From: SHWB01 sp050246875 | GTDB taxonomy: Bacteria > Pseudomonadota > Alphaproteobacteria > UBA6615 | Length of the DNA: 64,000 bases | Direction of reading: 5' to 3' | Assembly (NCBI GenBank): GCA_050246875.1 | Contig: JBFWVF010000007.1 | Location: 124,001 to 188,000, forward strand | Part shown: piece by piece, positions 57,903-64,000 of the stretch | How the letters are laid out: each line of letters begins with the position of its first letter | Position numbering within the stretch: position 1 is the stretch's first letter | Notes under the pieces: model-generated | Seen by the model: the letters and a program-made list of their open reading frames with translations, nothing else | Told to the model about the DNA's origin: nothing | Databases searched by the model: none | Program-made: the position numbers and the translations under genes

Positions 57903-58856
57903 ATGACGAAGCGCGTCTTCATCGACGGCGAGGCGGGAACCACCGGGCTCGAGATCCGCGAGCGGCTGGCAGGCCGCCGCGACATCGCGCTGGTGCGCCT
58001 CGATCCGGCGCGGCGCAAGGACCCGGCCGCCCGCGCCGAGGCGCTCAACGGCGCCGACGCCGCCATCCTCTGCCTGCCCGACGATGCGGCGCGCGAGGCG
58101 GTGGCGCTGGTCGAGAACCCGTCGGTCACGCTGATCGACGCCTCGACGGCGCATCGCACCGACGCCGCCTGGGCCTATGGCTTCGCCGAGATGGACCGCG
58201 CCCAGCCCGGCCGCATCGCCGCGTCGCGGCGCATCGCCAATCCCGGCTGCTATCCCACCGGCATGATCGCGCTGGTGCGGCCGCTTGTGTCGGCCGGCCT
58301 CCTGCCGGCGGATTTCCCCGTCACCGTCAACGCCGTCTCCGGCTACAGCGGCGGCGGCAAGCAGTTGATCGCGCGCTACGAGGACCCGCAGGCGGCCGAC
58401 CGCACCGACAGCCCGTTCTGGGCCTACGGCCTCGGCCTCGAGCACAAGCACGTGCCGGAGATGCAGACGCACGGGCTGCTGGCGCGCCGGCCGCTGTTCG
58501 TGCCCAGCGTCGGCCGCTTCTACCGCGGCATGATCGTGCAGGTGCCCCTCCAGCTCGCCGCCCTCCCCGGCGCGCCGTCGCCCGCCCGCGTGCATGCCTG
58601 CCTCGCCGACCACTTCGCCGGCTGCCGCCATGTCACGGTGGCGCCGCTCGCCGAGTCCGCCGGCCTCGCCGCGCTGCACGCCGAGGCCATGAACAATACC
58701 GACGACATGCGCCTGCACGTCTTCGGCAACGCGCGCCACGGCCAGGCCGTGCTCGCCGCCGTGCTCGACAATCTCGGCAAGGGCGCGGCCGGCGCGGCGG
58801 TGCAGAACCTCGACCTCGCGCTCGGCACCGGCGAGGCGGCGACCCGCGCCGCCTGA
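57903..58856 (+). CDS. argC: N-acetyl-gamma-glutamyl-phosphate reductase, short type
   Basis: The ATG at 57903 gives 317 residues, the shorter ArgC2 length. The N-terminal Rossmann fold carries VFIDGEAGTTGLEIRERL. The active-site cysteine is C116 in NPGCYPTG, and the later NAVSGYSGGGK and LEHKHVPEMQTHG supply the substrate-binding residues. It reduces N-acetylglutamyl phosphate in arginine biosynthesis in the cytosol, using NADPH. No other arg genes are adjacent. Upstream is a cluster of repeats with no obvious promoter. Confidence 0.93.
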   Translation: MTKRVFIDGEAGTTGLEIRERLAGRRDIALVRLDPARRKDPAARAEALNGADAAILCLPDDAAREAVALVENPSVTLIDASTAHRTDAAWAYGFAEMDRAQPGRIAASRRIANPGCYPTGMIALVRPLVSAGLLPADFPVTVNAVSGYSGGGKQLIARYEDPQAADRTDSPFWAYGLGLEHKHVPEMQTHGLLARRPLFVPSVGRFYRGMIVQVPLQLAALPGAPSPARVHACLADHFAGCRHVTVAPLAESAGLAALHAEAMNNTDDMRLHVFGNARHGQAVLAAVLDNLGKGAAGAAVQNLDLALGTGEAATRAA

Positions 58857-58982
58857 TCGGCCGGCGTCGCCCGTTCGGCGCGGGGCGCCGGACGGGGCCT
58901 TCCACACGTCATCTCCGGCCGGATGTCCCGCGCCGGCGCCTCCGGCGAAGCCGGAGCGGCTCACCAGCAGGGGGAATCCACG

Positions 58983-60116
58983 ATGAGAGTCCTGGCGTGC
59001 GTCATGGCCGTCGCCTGTCTCCTTGCCGGCGTCGCGCCGGCCTCCGCCCCGGCACAGTCGCGGCAAACCTCCTGGGCGACGTATTCGACCCTCGCCCACG
59101 CCCAGGCGGTCGCCATCGCCGAGGCGCTGCGGGCCACGGCCGGCCTCGACATGACGATCCGGAGCGCCGACACGGACCTGGCCGGCGTCGACCTGCTGCG
59201 GACCGGGCGCGTCGACTTCTCGGCCACCGCCATCGGCGGCTCGGTCGCGGCGCAGGAGGGCGTGTTCGAATTCGCGGACAAGGGCTGGGGGCCGCAGAAG
59301 GTGCGCCTCGTGCTGGCCAACGCGGCGGACCTGCTGAACTACAACCTCATCGCCGCCGGCGATCTCGGCATCCGCACCTACGCCGATCTGAAGGGCCGGC
59401 GCGTCGCCTGGTACACCGACTTTCCGGTGGTCAACGTCAACACCGAGGCCTTCCTCGCCTACGGCGGGCTGGGCTGGGCCGACGTCCAGCGGGTCGAGGT
59501 CCGCGGCTTCTTCGACGCCGCATTCAAGGCGCTGGTGAACGGCCAGCTCGACGCCGCCTTCGCCGCGACCATCGGCGACGATTTCCGGGCCGCCGCCGCG
59601 TCGCCGCGCGGGCTCTACTGGCCGCCCGTCGACCGCACGGATACGGCGGCCATGGCGCGCCTGCTGGCGGTCGCGCCGTACTTCGTGCCCCACGACGCGG
59701 TCCACGGAACCGCCGATGCCGGCGACAGGAGCCATCACGGCGCCCACTACCCCTACCCCATTCTCGTAACCATGCGGGATACGGACGCCGGCCTCGTCCG
59801 CGACATGATGCAGGCGCTGGTGCAGGCCCATCCGCACTATCGCGGCAAGGTGGTCGGCATCGACGGCTGGCGGATCGACGAGCAGTATCTGCGCTGGTTC
59901 GTCCCCTACCACGACGGCGCCATCGCGTATCTCAGGGAGCGGGGCCTGTGGAGCGATGCCGCCCAGGCCCACAACGACGCGCTGATCGCGCGCCAGGAGG
60001 CGCTGGCCGCGGCGTGGCGGACGCTCGCGGCGGAGAACCCGCAGGACTGGGCGAACGCCTGGAACGAGCGCCGCCGCCGCGCGCTGCGCGACGGCGGCTT
60101 CGGGGTTGTGTTCTAG
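58983..60116 (+). CDS. TAXI-family TRAP transporter solute-binding protein
   Basis: The ATG at 58983 with GGGGGAA upstream gives 377 residues. A signal peptide (residues 1-27, ending APAQSRQ) precedes WATYSTLAHAQAVAIAEALRATAGLDMTIRSADTDLAGVDLLRTGRVDFSATAIGG (core), the TAXI layout. IRTYADLKGRRVAWYTDFPVVNVNTEAFLAYGG follows. TAXI proteins bind dicarboxylates, glutamate or small amides and feed fused TRAP permeases; no permease lies in the window, so its partner must be elsewhere. It is the most unusual copy for its family in having an extended C-terminal arm (ERLGAENPQDWANAWNERRRR-like). Confidence 0.85.
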   Translation: MRVLACVMAVACLLAGVAPASAPAQSRQTSWATYSTLAHAQAVAIAEALRATAGLDMTIRSADTDLAGVDLLRTGRVDFSATAIGGSVAAQEGVFEFADKGWGPQKVRLVLANAADLLNYNLIAAGDLGIRTYADLKGRRVAWYTDFPVVNVNTEAFLAYGGLGWADVQRVEVRGFFDAAFKALVNGQLDAAFAATIGDDFRAAAASPRGLYWPPVDRTDTAAMARLLAVAPYFVPHDAVHGTADAGDRSHHGAHYPYPILVTMRDTDAGLVRDMMQALVQAHPHYRGKVVGIDGWRIDEQYLRWFVPYHDGAIAYLRERGLWSDAAQAHNDALIARQEALAAAWRTLAAENPQDWANAWNERRRRALRDGGFGVVF

Positions 60117-60177
60117 GGCGCCGGGCCGCCCCCCGGGGGCGGCGAGGGTCGCTTCGCTGAGCCACCGCCGCGCGTCC

Positions 60178-60475
60178 TTCTCCCTCTCCGCCCCGGGGGG
60201 CGGAGAGGGCGGAGTGAGGTGGGGCGACGCGCGATGCCGCACGCGGCGCGCGAACGGAACGGACCCATGCGAACGGGACCGTCGCTGCCGAAGGGAACAC
60301 CCCCACCTCACCCTGCCCTCTCCGCCCCCGAGGGCGGAGAGGGTCGCTGAACCACCGGCGTGCGTCCCATCTCCTTCTCCGCCCCGGGGAGAGGGTCGTT
60401 GAGCCACCGCCGTGCGTCCCTTCTCCCTCTCCGCCCCGGGGGGCGGAGAGGGCGGGGAGAGGTGGGGCGACGCGC
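60178..60475. repeat. Family A repeats, several stem-loops (copy 7)
   Basis: At least four CTCTCCGCCCC-type stems, two GGTGAGGTGGGG arms and one CCCCCACCTCACCCTGCCCTCTCC arm follow the TAXI gene. They fill the 60117-60493 gap (377 bases), in which no gene is seen. Blocks reading GAGCCACCGCCGTGCGTCCC recur between stems, so this is a tandem cluster. Confidence 0.85.
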
Positions 60476-60493
60476 GGTGCTACCCTCCCCGCC

Positions 60494-60913
60494 ATGACCG
60501 GAAGCGACGGCGCAGCGAGGATCCGGCCGGGGCCACGGCGCGCGCGGCGGTTGCGGCGCAACCAGACCGATGCCGAGCGCCGCCTGTGGCAGGCGCTGCA
60601 CGCGCTGCGACCGCGCTGGAAGTTTCGCCGCCAGCATCCGGTCGGCGGCCACGTCGTGGACTTCGCGTGCCCGGCCGCGAAGCTTGCGATCGAACTGGAC
60701 GGCGGCCAGCACGCGACCCGCACGGCCGCCGATGCGGCACGCACCGCCACGCTCGCGGCGCGCGGCTATCGCGTCGTGCGGTTCTGGAACAACGACGTCA
60801 TGGAGAGCATCGAGGGCGTGATCGCGGCGATCCTCCTCGAACTGGACTCGGCGTCGGGAACACCCCCACCTCACCCTGCCCTCTCCGCCCCCGAGGGCGG
60901 AGAGGGTCGCTGA
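60494..60913 (+). CDS. DUF559 domain endonuclease-fold protein
   Basis: The 139-residue product has the DUF559 signature: QTDAERRLWQALHALRPRWKFRRQHPVGGHVVDFACPAAKLAIELDGGQHAT (core; the D-E-QH set of a PD-(D/E)XK-like very-short-patch-repair fold) and GYRVVRFWNNDVMESIEGVIAAILLEL near the end. Such small proteins are common and presumed nucleases. Its last 18 residues (TPPPHPALSAPEGGEGR) are encoded by a family A repeat, so the natural end may have been shorter. No partner methylase is seen. Confidence 0.85.
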   Translation: MTGSDGAARIRPGPRRARRLRRNQTDAERRLWQALHALRPRWKFRRQHPVGGHVVDFACPAAKLAIELDGGQHATRTAADAARTATLAARGYRVVRFWNNDVMESIEGVIAAILLELDSASGTPPPHPALSAPEGGEGR

Positions 60914-61035
60914 ACCACCGGCGTGCGCCTTTTCTCCCTCTCCGCCCCGGGGAGAGGGTCGCTTCGCTGAGCCACCGTCGCGCGCCTTTTCTCCCTCTCC
61001 GCCCCGGGGGGCGGAGAGGGCAGGGTGAGGTGGGG
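60860..61035. repeat. Family A repeats (copy 8)
   Basis: A cluster of CTCTCCGCCCC stems with CCCACCTCACCCTGCCCTC and AGGGTGAGGTGGGGCG arms, one of which provides the end of the DUF559 protein. It lies upstream of the VOC gene. Confidence 0.8.
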
Positions 61036-61126
61036 CGGCACGCGGTCCCGCGCGCGGCAGACCATGGACTCCGCGCCCGCGCGGCGGGACAATCGCGCCA
61101 ACGACCAGAACCGTGGGAGGAGGGCC

Positions 61127-61564
61127 ATGTCCGGCGGCAATCCCGTGCATCTGCGGGCGATCGACCACGTCGTGCTGCGCGCCCGCGACGTCGAGCGCAT
61201 GGAGCGCTTCTACATCGAGGTGCTGGGCTGCACGGTGGTCGAGCGCGACCGCGACTTCGGCCTCCACCAGCTGCGCGCCGGCGCCTCGCTCATCGACCTG
61301 CTCGACATGACGCGGCCGGGCGGCCAGGCCGGCGGGCCGCCGCCGGGCGCCGGCGGCGGCAGGAACGTCGACCATTTCGCCGTGCAGGTGGCGCCGTGGG
61401 ACGAGGCCGCCATCCGCGCCTGGCTCGCCCGCCACGGCGTGACATGCGGCGAGACCCTGCAGCGCAACGGCGCCGAGGGCGAGGGCCCGGCCTTCTACAT
61501 CGAGGACCCCGAGGGCAACCAGGTCGAGCTCAAGGGCCCGGCCGAAATTCCCGCGCGGGCGTGA
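61127..61564 (+). CDS. VOC-family (glyoxalase/bleomycin resistance/dioxygenase superfamily) protein
   Basis: The ATG at 61127 has GGGAGGAGGGCC upstream and gives 145 residues. Two VOC modules are visible, from HLRAIDHVVLRARDVERMERFY (residues 7-28) and NVDHFAVQVAPWDEAAIRAWL (near 82), with metal ligands likely H14, the His of VDHFAV, and E in IEDPEGNQVELKGPAE near 132. It may be a glyoxalase-like or dioxygenase-like enzyme; the substrate is unknown. A diverged copy of its 3' end is repeated beyond the next gene, at 62669-62790. Confidence 0.85.
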   Translation: MSGGNPVHLRAIDHVVLRARDVERMERFYIEVLGCTVVERDRDFGLHQLRAGASLIDLLDMTRPGGQAGGPPPGAGGGRNVDHFAVQVAPWDEAAIRAWLARHGVTCGETLQRNGAEGEGPAFYIEDPEGNQVELKGPAEIPARA

Positions 61565-61616
61565 GCGGCGCGGGCGGGCGCGGCGTTGAGAATTGTGTCC
61601 CCGGAATTTTGAACTT
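61520..61616 (+). repeat. Left copy of a duplicated VOC-gene 3' segment
   Basis: The sequence from CAGGTCGAGCTCAAGG through GGGCGGGCGCGGCG to TGTCCCCGGAATT at 61597-61612 recurs, with some changes and an internal tandem expansion, at 62666-62815. The two copies bracket a low-GC gene. The TGTCCCCGGAATT blocks match exactly. Confidence 0.7.
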
Positions 61617-61628
61617 TCTTTCATTTCC

Positions 61629-62399
61629 ATGACTGAAATTTTTTTTGAACTTCTTAGTCCGCTCCCGCTCAATCGAGAAGTCGATGGACGCAAGGTTCTT
61701 TGTCTGTGGGCAGAGTACGCACGTGAGCTGTTTCCGGAGCGCTGGGGTCAGAATGAGCCATTGCGGAACAATATATCGCCGGAGGACCTCAGCAGCGTGC
61801 TCGCAAAGTGGGGATTTCCGATTTTTCTGCGGCGATACTCTAAACCTAAACTTACTTCAGCAATATTTTGCCAGATCGGGCCGAAGCGGCAACATTCTAT
61901 TTGGTCAATTACTGTTCAGGATGCGACGTATTCTGACCGGTTAGCGCTTGAGTCGATTTTGCGGATATCCTCAGTTGAGCTTTCTGTAGATTTTGGATTT
62001 ATTCACCAAATTACTCCTCTTGAAACGTCGAGAGCACTCGCCAGTGGCGCAATGACTTATCTTGACACTGGCAGAAAAAAGAAAAATCTCTTTATCACAA
62101 CACATATACTAACCAAATACCTGCCTGACATCTACTGGTGCACCATATTCGGCCCGCTCTATGTAGATATGCTCTCGAGGGAGCTTCTTTTGGATTGTCC
62201 GGCGTATCGGGTTGAGGAATTGAGCAACGGATCAATCGCGATTACTTTGACGCCAGATATCAGAGACGCGGTTAAAAGTGAATATGAATTTGAAAGAGTT
62301 CGAAATGACGTTCGATCCCATTTATCTTCCAAGAATGCGATATTCAGCATGTATAATACCGACACATGGAAATACAACGCGCCCGTATTCAGGTGGTAA
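61629..62399 (+). CDS. Low-GC orphan protein, function unknown
   Basis: I start at the ATG at 61629 (the frame is open 12 codons earlier), giving 256 residues without a signal peptide or membrane segment. The composition is markedly different from its neighbours (27 of 60 G+C at 61861-61920). Recognisable features are few: an N-terminal FFELLSPLPLNREVDGRKVLCLWAEYARELFPERW and a central DIYWCTIFGPLYVDMLSRELLLDCPAY (cores), which resemble some immunity-like or DUF proteins but not enough to assign. It was probably acquired by transfer. No adjacent toxin gene is present on either side. Confidence 0.7.
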   Translation: MTEIFFELLSPLPLNREVDGRKVLCLWAEYARELFPERWGQNEPLRNNISPEDLSSVLAKWGFPIFLRRYSKPKLTSAIFCQIGPKRQHSIWSITVQDATYSDRLALESILRISSVELSVDFGFIHQITPLETSRALASGAMTYLDTGRKKKNLFITTHILTKYLPDIYWCTIFGPLYVDMLSRELLLDCPAYRVEELSNGSIAITLTPDIRDAVKSEYEFERVRNDVRSHLSSKNAIFSMYNTDTWKYNAPVFRW

Positions 62400-62504
62400 T
62401 TATTTCAATTCTGTGGGTAATACTTAATTGATCCATCTCAGGTCGAACGCAAGGCCCCGGCCGAGATTCCGGCGCGGGCGGGCGCGGCGCCGGCGGGCGC
62501 GGCG
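62378..62504. repeat. Left member of an exact 127-base duplication flanking an assembly gap
   Basis: Bases 62378-62504 are identical, as far as can be read, to 62605-62731 on the other side of the N run. The duplicate includes the end of the low-GC gene. This is the mark of two contig ends that overlap but were not merged. Confidence 0.85.
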
Positions 62505-62604
62505 NNNNNNNNNNNNNNNNNNNNNNNNNNNNNNNNNNNNNNNNNNNNNNNNNNNNNNNNNNNNNNNNNNNNNNNNNNNNNNNNNNNNNNNNNNNNNNNN
62601 NNNN
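62505..62604. other. Assembly gap (100 N)
   Basis: Exactly 100 undetermined bases. Because both sides carry the same 127 bases ending in a GC-rich tandem repeat, the true length may be zero or a few extra repeat units. Confidence 0.98.
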
Positions 62605-62731
62605 CGCGCCCGTATTCAGGTGGTAATTATTTCAATTCTGTGGGTAATACTTAATTGATCCATCTCAGGTCGAACGCAAGGCCCCGGCCGAGATTCCGGC
62701 GCGGGCGGGCGCGGCGCCGGCGGGCGCGGCG
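62605..62731. repeat. Right member of the 127-base duplication
   Basis: Copy of 62378-62504. It begins inside the last codons of the low-GC gene and ends in the tandem repeat; see the left member. Confidence 0.85.
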
Positions 62732-62790
62732 CCGGCGGGCGCGGCGCCGGCGGGCGCGGCGCCGGCGGGCGCGGCGCCGGCGGGCGCGGC
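62701..62790. repeat. 15-base tandem repeat in duplicated VOC tail
   Basis: One near-match unit (62701-62715) and five exact units of GCCGGCGGGCGCGGC (62716-62790). In the VOC reading frame it encodes repeats of AGAAP, a low-complexity extension of the VOC C-terminus. Confidence 0.9.
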
Positions 62791-62800
62791 GTTGTGTGTT

Positions 62801-62814
62801 ATGTCCCCGGAATT
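62801..62814 (+). repeat. Right TGTCCCCGGAATT block
   Basis: ATGTCCCCGGAATT at 62801-62814 repeats the GTGTCCCCGGAATT at 61597-61610, on the outer side of the low-GC gene. From 62815 to 62927 no gene or further element is recognised. Confidence 0.6.
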
Positions 62815-62927
62815 ACGGAATTGCCCGCCTTTAGGATAGGTGAAGCATTGCTCCCCACCCTGACAGGGCAATACCTGCTTATGAAGCCAAGAAGCCTTTT
62901 CTTGACGACTGGCGCGCCGTCCTGCCG

Positions 62928-63278
62928 CTACGCCACCTGATCCTCACGGTCGAGATAGCGCCGCAGGGCGTCGCTGACGACCGTGTTCAGGTTGAGCCCC
63001 TCGCGGCGCGCGAAAATCATGGCGCGTCGATGCAGATCGCGGCCCGGACGGACGTTGAAACTGCCCTTGAGCGGCACGTCGGGTTTGCGCCCCTCGGCCG
63101 CGCAGAGTTCCAGATAGTCGTCCACGGCCTCGTGAAACGCCCGCTTCAGGCTCCTGGCGTCGGTCCCTTCGTAGGTGACCAGATCGCGGATGAACTCCAG
63201 GCGGCCATGGAAAATCTCGTCATCGTCGTTGTATTCGACGGAGCCGATATATCCCTTGTAGTCGAGCATCGAGCTCAT
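62928..63278 (-). CDS. hicB: HicB-type antitoxin with ribbon-helix-helix domain
   Basis: The 116-residue product starts at the ATG at 63278 (GGAGGGTCTGAT upstream), overlapping the hicA stop by four bases. The N-terminal HicB fold (LDYKGYIGSVEYNDDDEIFHGRLEFIRDLVTYEGTDARSLKRAFHEAVDDYL, core) is followed by an RHH segment SFNVRPGRDLHRRAMIFARREGLNLNTVVSDALRRYL (core), the DNA-binding part. It neutralises HicA and represses the operon. Confidence 0.92.
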   Translation of the reverse strand: MSSMLDYKGYIGSVEYNDDDEIFHGRLEFIRDLVTYEGTDARSLKRAFHEAVDDYLELCAAEGRKPDVPLKGSFNVRPGRDLHRRAMIFARREGLNLNTVVSDALRRYLDREDQVA

Positions 63279-63529
63279 ATCAGACCCTCCTCCGTCAGTA
63301 CCCTGAGGACATCGTCGATGACATACATCTTCACGATGTTGCCGGGATGCGGCTTGTGCAGGGCAATCACCGGCGCCGTCGAATGGACGAAGCGCCGGCG
63401 CGATCCGCCCGTCTTGCCCACCTTCGCCTCCGTGTAGCCCAGCCCTTCGAGCAGCCTCGCCAGCTCCTCCCAGGTAAAATCCCTTGGCCGGCCCCTGAGC
63501 CGGGCGATCAGCTGGTCCCGCCGGCTCAT
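63275..63529 (-). CDS. hicA: HicA-type mRNA interferase toxin
   Basis: The ATG at 63529 gives 84 residues in the HicA size range. The dsRNA-binding-like fold is recognisable from FTWEELARLLEGLGYTEAKVGKTGGSRRRFVH (core) with conserved Gly and His, and ALHKPHPGNIVKMYVIDDVLRVLTEEG. HicA cleaves mRNA and is held by HicB. GGGGGAGG lies somewhat far (13 bases) upstream. Toxin first then antitoxin is the usual HicAB order. Confidence 0.92.
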   Translation of the reverse strand: MSRRDQLIARLRGRPRDFTWEELARLLEGLGYTEAKVGKTGGSRRRFVHSTAPVIALHKPHPGNIVKMYVIDDVLRVLTEEGLI

Positions 63530-63701
63530 GCCGTCTAACGCCTCCCCCTCGCTTCCAGTATGTGGCCTCCGAAACGGGCATTGCAACTGATTTTAGTCGC
63601 TTCTTCTGGTGACAGCGCACGCAATAGCGCGCGACCCGTATCTGGCGCCCCGGGGTAAAGTGCCCCGTCGCCGCACGTCGCGACACTCGAGGGAGGAAAC
63701 G

Positions 63702-64000
63702 ATGCCGCTGCTGTCCCCGATACCGCCCGAGTCCGTCGACGGCGAGGTCGCCGAGTTCTACGCCGCCGTCACCGGCATGATCGGCCGCGTGCCGAACTCG
63801 GTGCGCACCATGGCGCACGCGCCGTTCCTCGCCATGCTGTTCCTGCCCTTCCAGGTGGCGACGCAGCGCGAATGGCCGGGCACGCACATTTCCGGCCGGC
63901 TCAAGGAGCTGGTCGTCATCAAGACCAGCCACATCAACGAGTGCGAATACTGCTTCGCCCACAACACGGCGCTGGGCGAGGCCGCCGGCATCACCCACGA
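63702..64000 (+). CDS. AhpD/carboxymuconolactone decarboxylase-like protein, 3' end outside window
   Basis: The ATG at 63702 has GGGAGGAAACG upstream and the frame is open to the last base. The first 99 residues include LSPIPPESVDGEVAEFYAAVTGMIGRVPNSVRTMAHAPFLAML (core) and the redox-active CxxC with HIS: ECEYCFAHNTALGEAAGIT, the AhpD-family catalytic motif. It would act as an alkylhydroperoxidase-like or carboxymuconolactone-decarboxylase-like enzyme. The gene is cut by the window edge. Confidence 0.88.
   Translation, partial: MPLLSPIPPESVDGEVAEFYAAVTGMIGRVPNSVRTMAHAPFLAMLFLPFQVATQREWPGTHISGRLKELVVIKTSHINECEYCFAHNTALGEAAGITH

Noticed and set aside
60178..60475. Possible CRISPR or small RNA cluster
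   Set aside because: The repeats are imperfect palindromes of the interspersed family with irregular spacing.
62701..62790. Possible CRISPR array
   Set aside because: The 15-base units are directly adjacent with no spacers; this is a simple tandem repeat.
62665..62871. A minus-strand frame with AGAAP-like repeats
   Set aside because: It is produced by the 15-base tandem repeat; no start site or domain.

Overview
The window is very GC-rich (line-scale counts near 78-80 percent G+C in typical genes, for example 47 of 60 bases at 20701-20760). It has dense short intergenic regions, TRAP transporters, CoA-dependent catabolism and the interspersed palindromes common in alphaproteobacterial chromosomes. 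I infer a free-living alphaproteobacterium of the Rhodospirillales/Hyphomicrobiales kind. No rRNA, tRNA or CRISPR array was seen.

Layout. (1) 0-12.6 kb, mostly minus strand: a catabolic and uptake cluster. It holds an enoyl-CoA hydratase, acyl-CoA dehydrogenase, acyl-CoA ligase, alpha/beta hydrolase, three tandem DctP-type binding proteins each followed by its own hairpin, one DctQ/DctM permease pair and an ACMSD-like amidohydrolase. A divergent TetR regulator starts at 12.7 kb. (2) 13.3-30.7 kb, chromosomal genes: an alpha/beta hydrolase-domain protein, a VOC dioxygenase-like protein divergent from a second TetR regulator with two perfect inverted repeats between them, VapBC, a CDF metal exporter, two TPR/glycosyltransferase-like paralogues, a Lon-like protease, a universal-stress-like protein, a TerC membrane protein, two ATP-grasp proteins and a CocE/NonD hydrolase.

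(3) About 30.7-57 kb, a podovirus (T7-like) virion island, nearly all on the minus strand. It contains small and large terminase, portal, scaffold, GH108 muramidase, a very long virion protein with a toxin-like C-terminus plus a candidate immunity gene, major capsid, a decoration-like protein, tail tubular proteins A and B, gp13/gp14-like internal proteins, a second GH108-like protein, a T7-type tail fibre with collar domain, a small membrane protein and a GTA-type 3TM holin. It ends in a strong intrinsic terminator. No integrase, repressor, replication gene or phage RNA polymerase is visible, and host-type interspersed repeats lie inside it. Cargo within it includes an AAA/DUF4143 ATPase, a low-GC SGNH hydrolase next to a fibre gene with low-GC C-terminus, a secreted Cys-rich protein, and an acyl-CoA-dehydrogenase-fold monooxygenase.

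(4) 57-64 kb, chromosomal genes: VanZ-like protein, argC, a TAXI-type binding protein, a DUF559 nuclease, a small VOC protein, a low-GC orphan gene, an assembly gap of 100 N flanked by an exact 127-base duplication, a 15-base tandem repeat, HicAB, and the start of an AhpD/carboxymuconolactone-decarboxylase-like gene that runs off the window.

The most notable possible system is the compact virion island, which looks like a complete particle, packaging and lysis module without mobility genes (GTA-like or a streamlined prophage). Its largest virion protein ends in a polymorphic-toxin-like domain followed four bases later by a candidate immunity gene.
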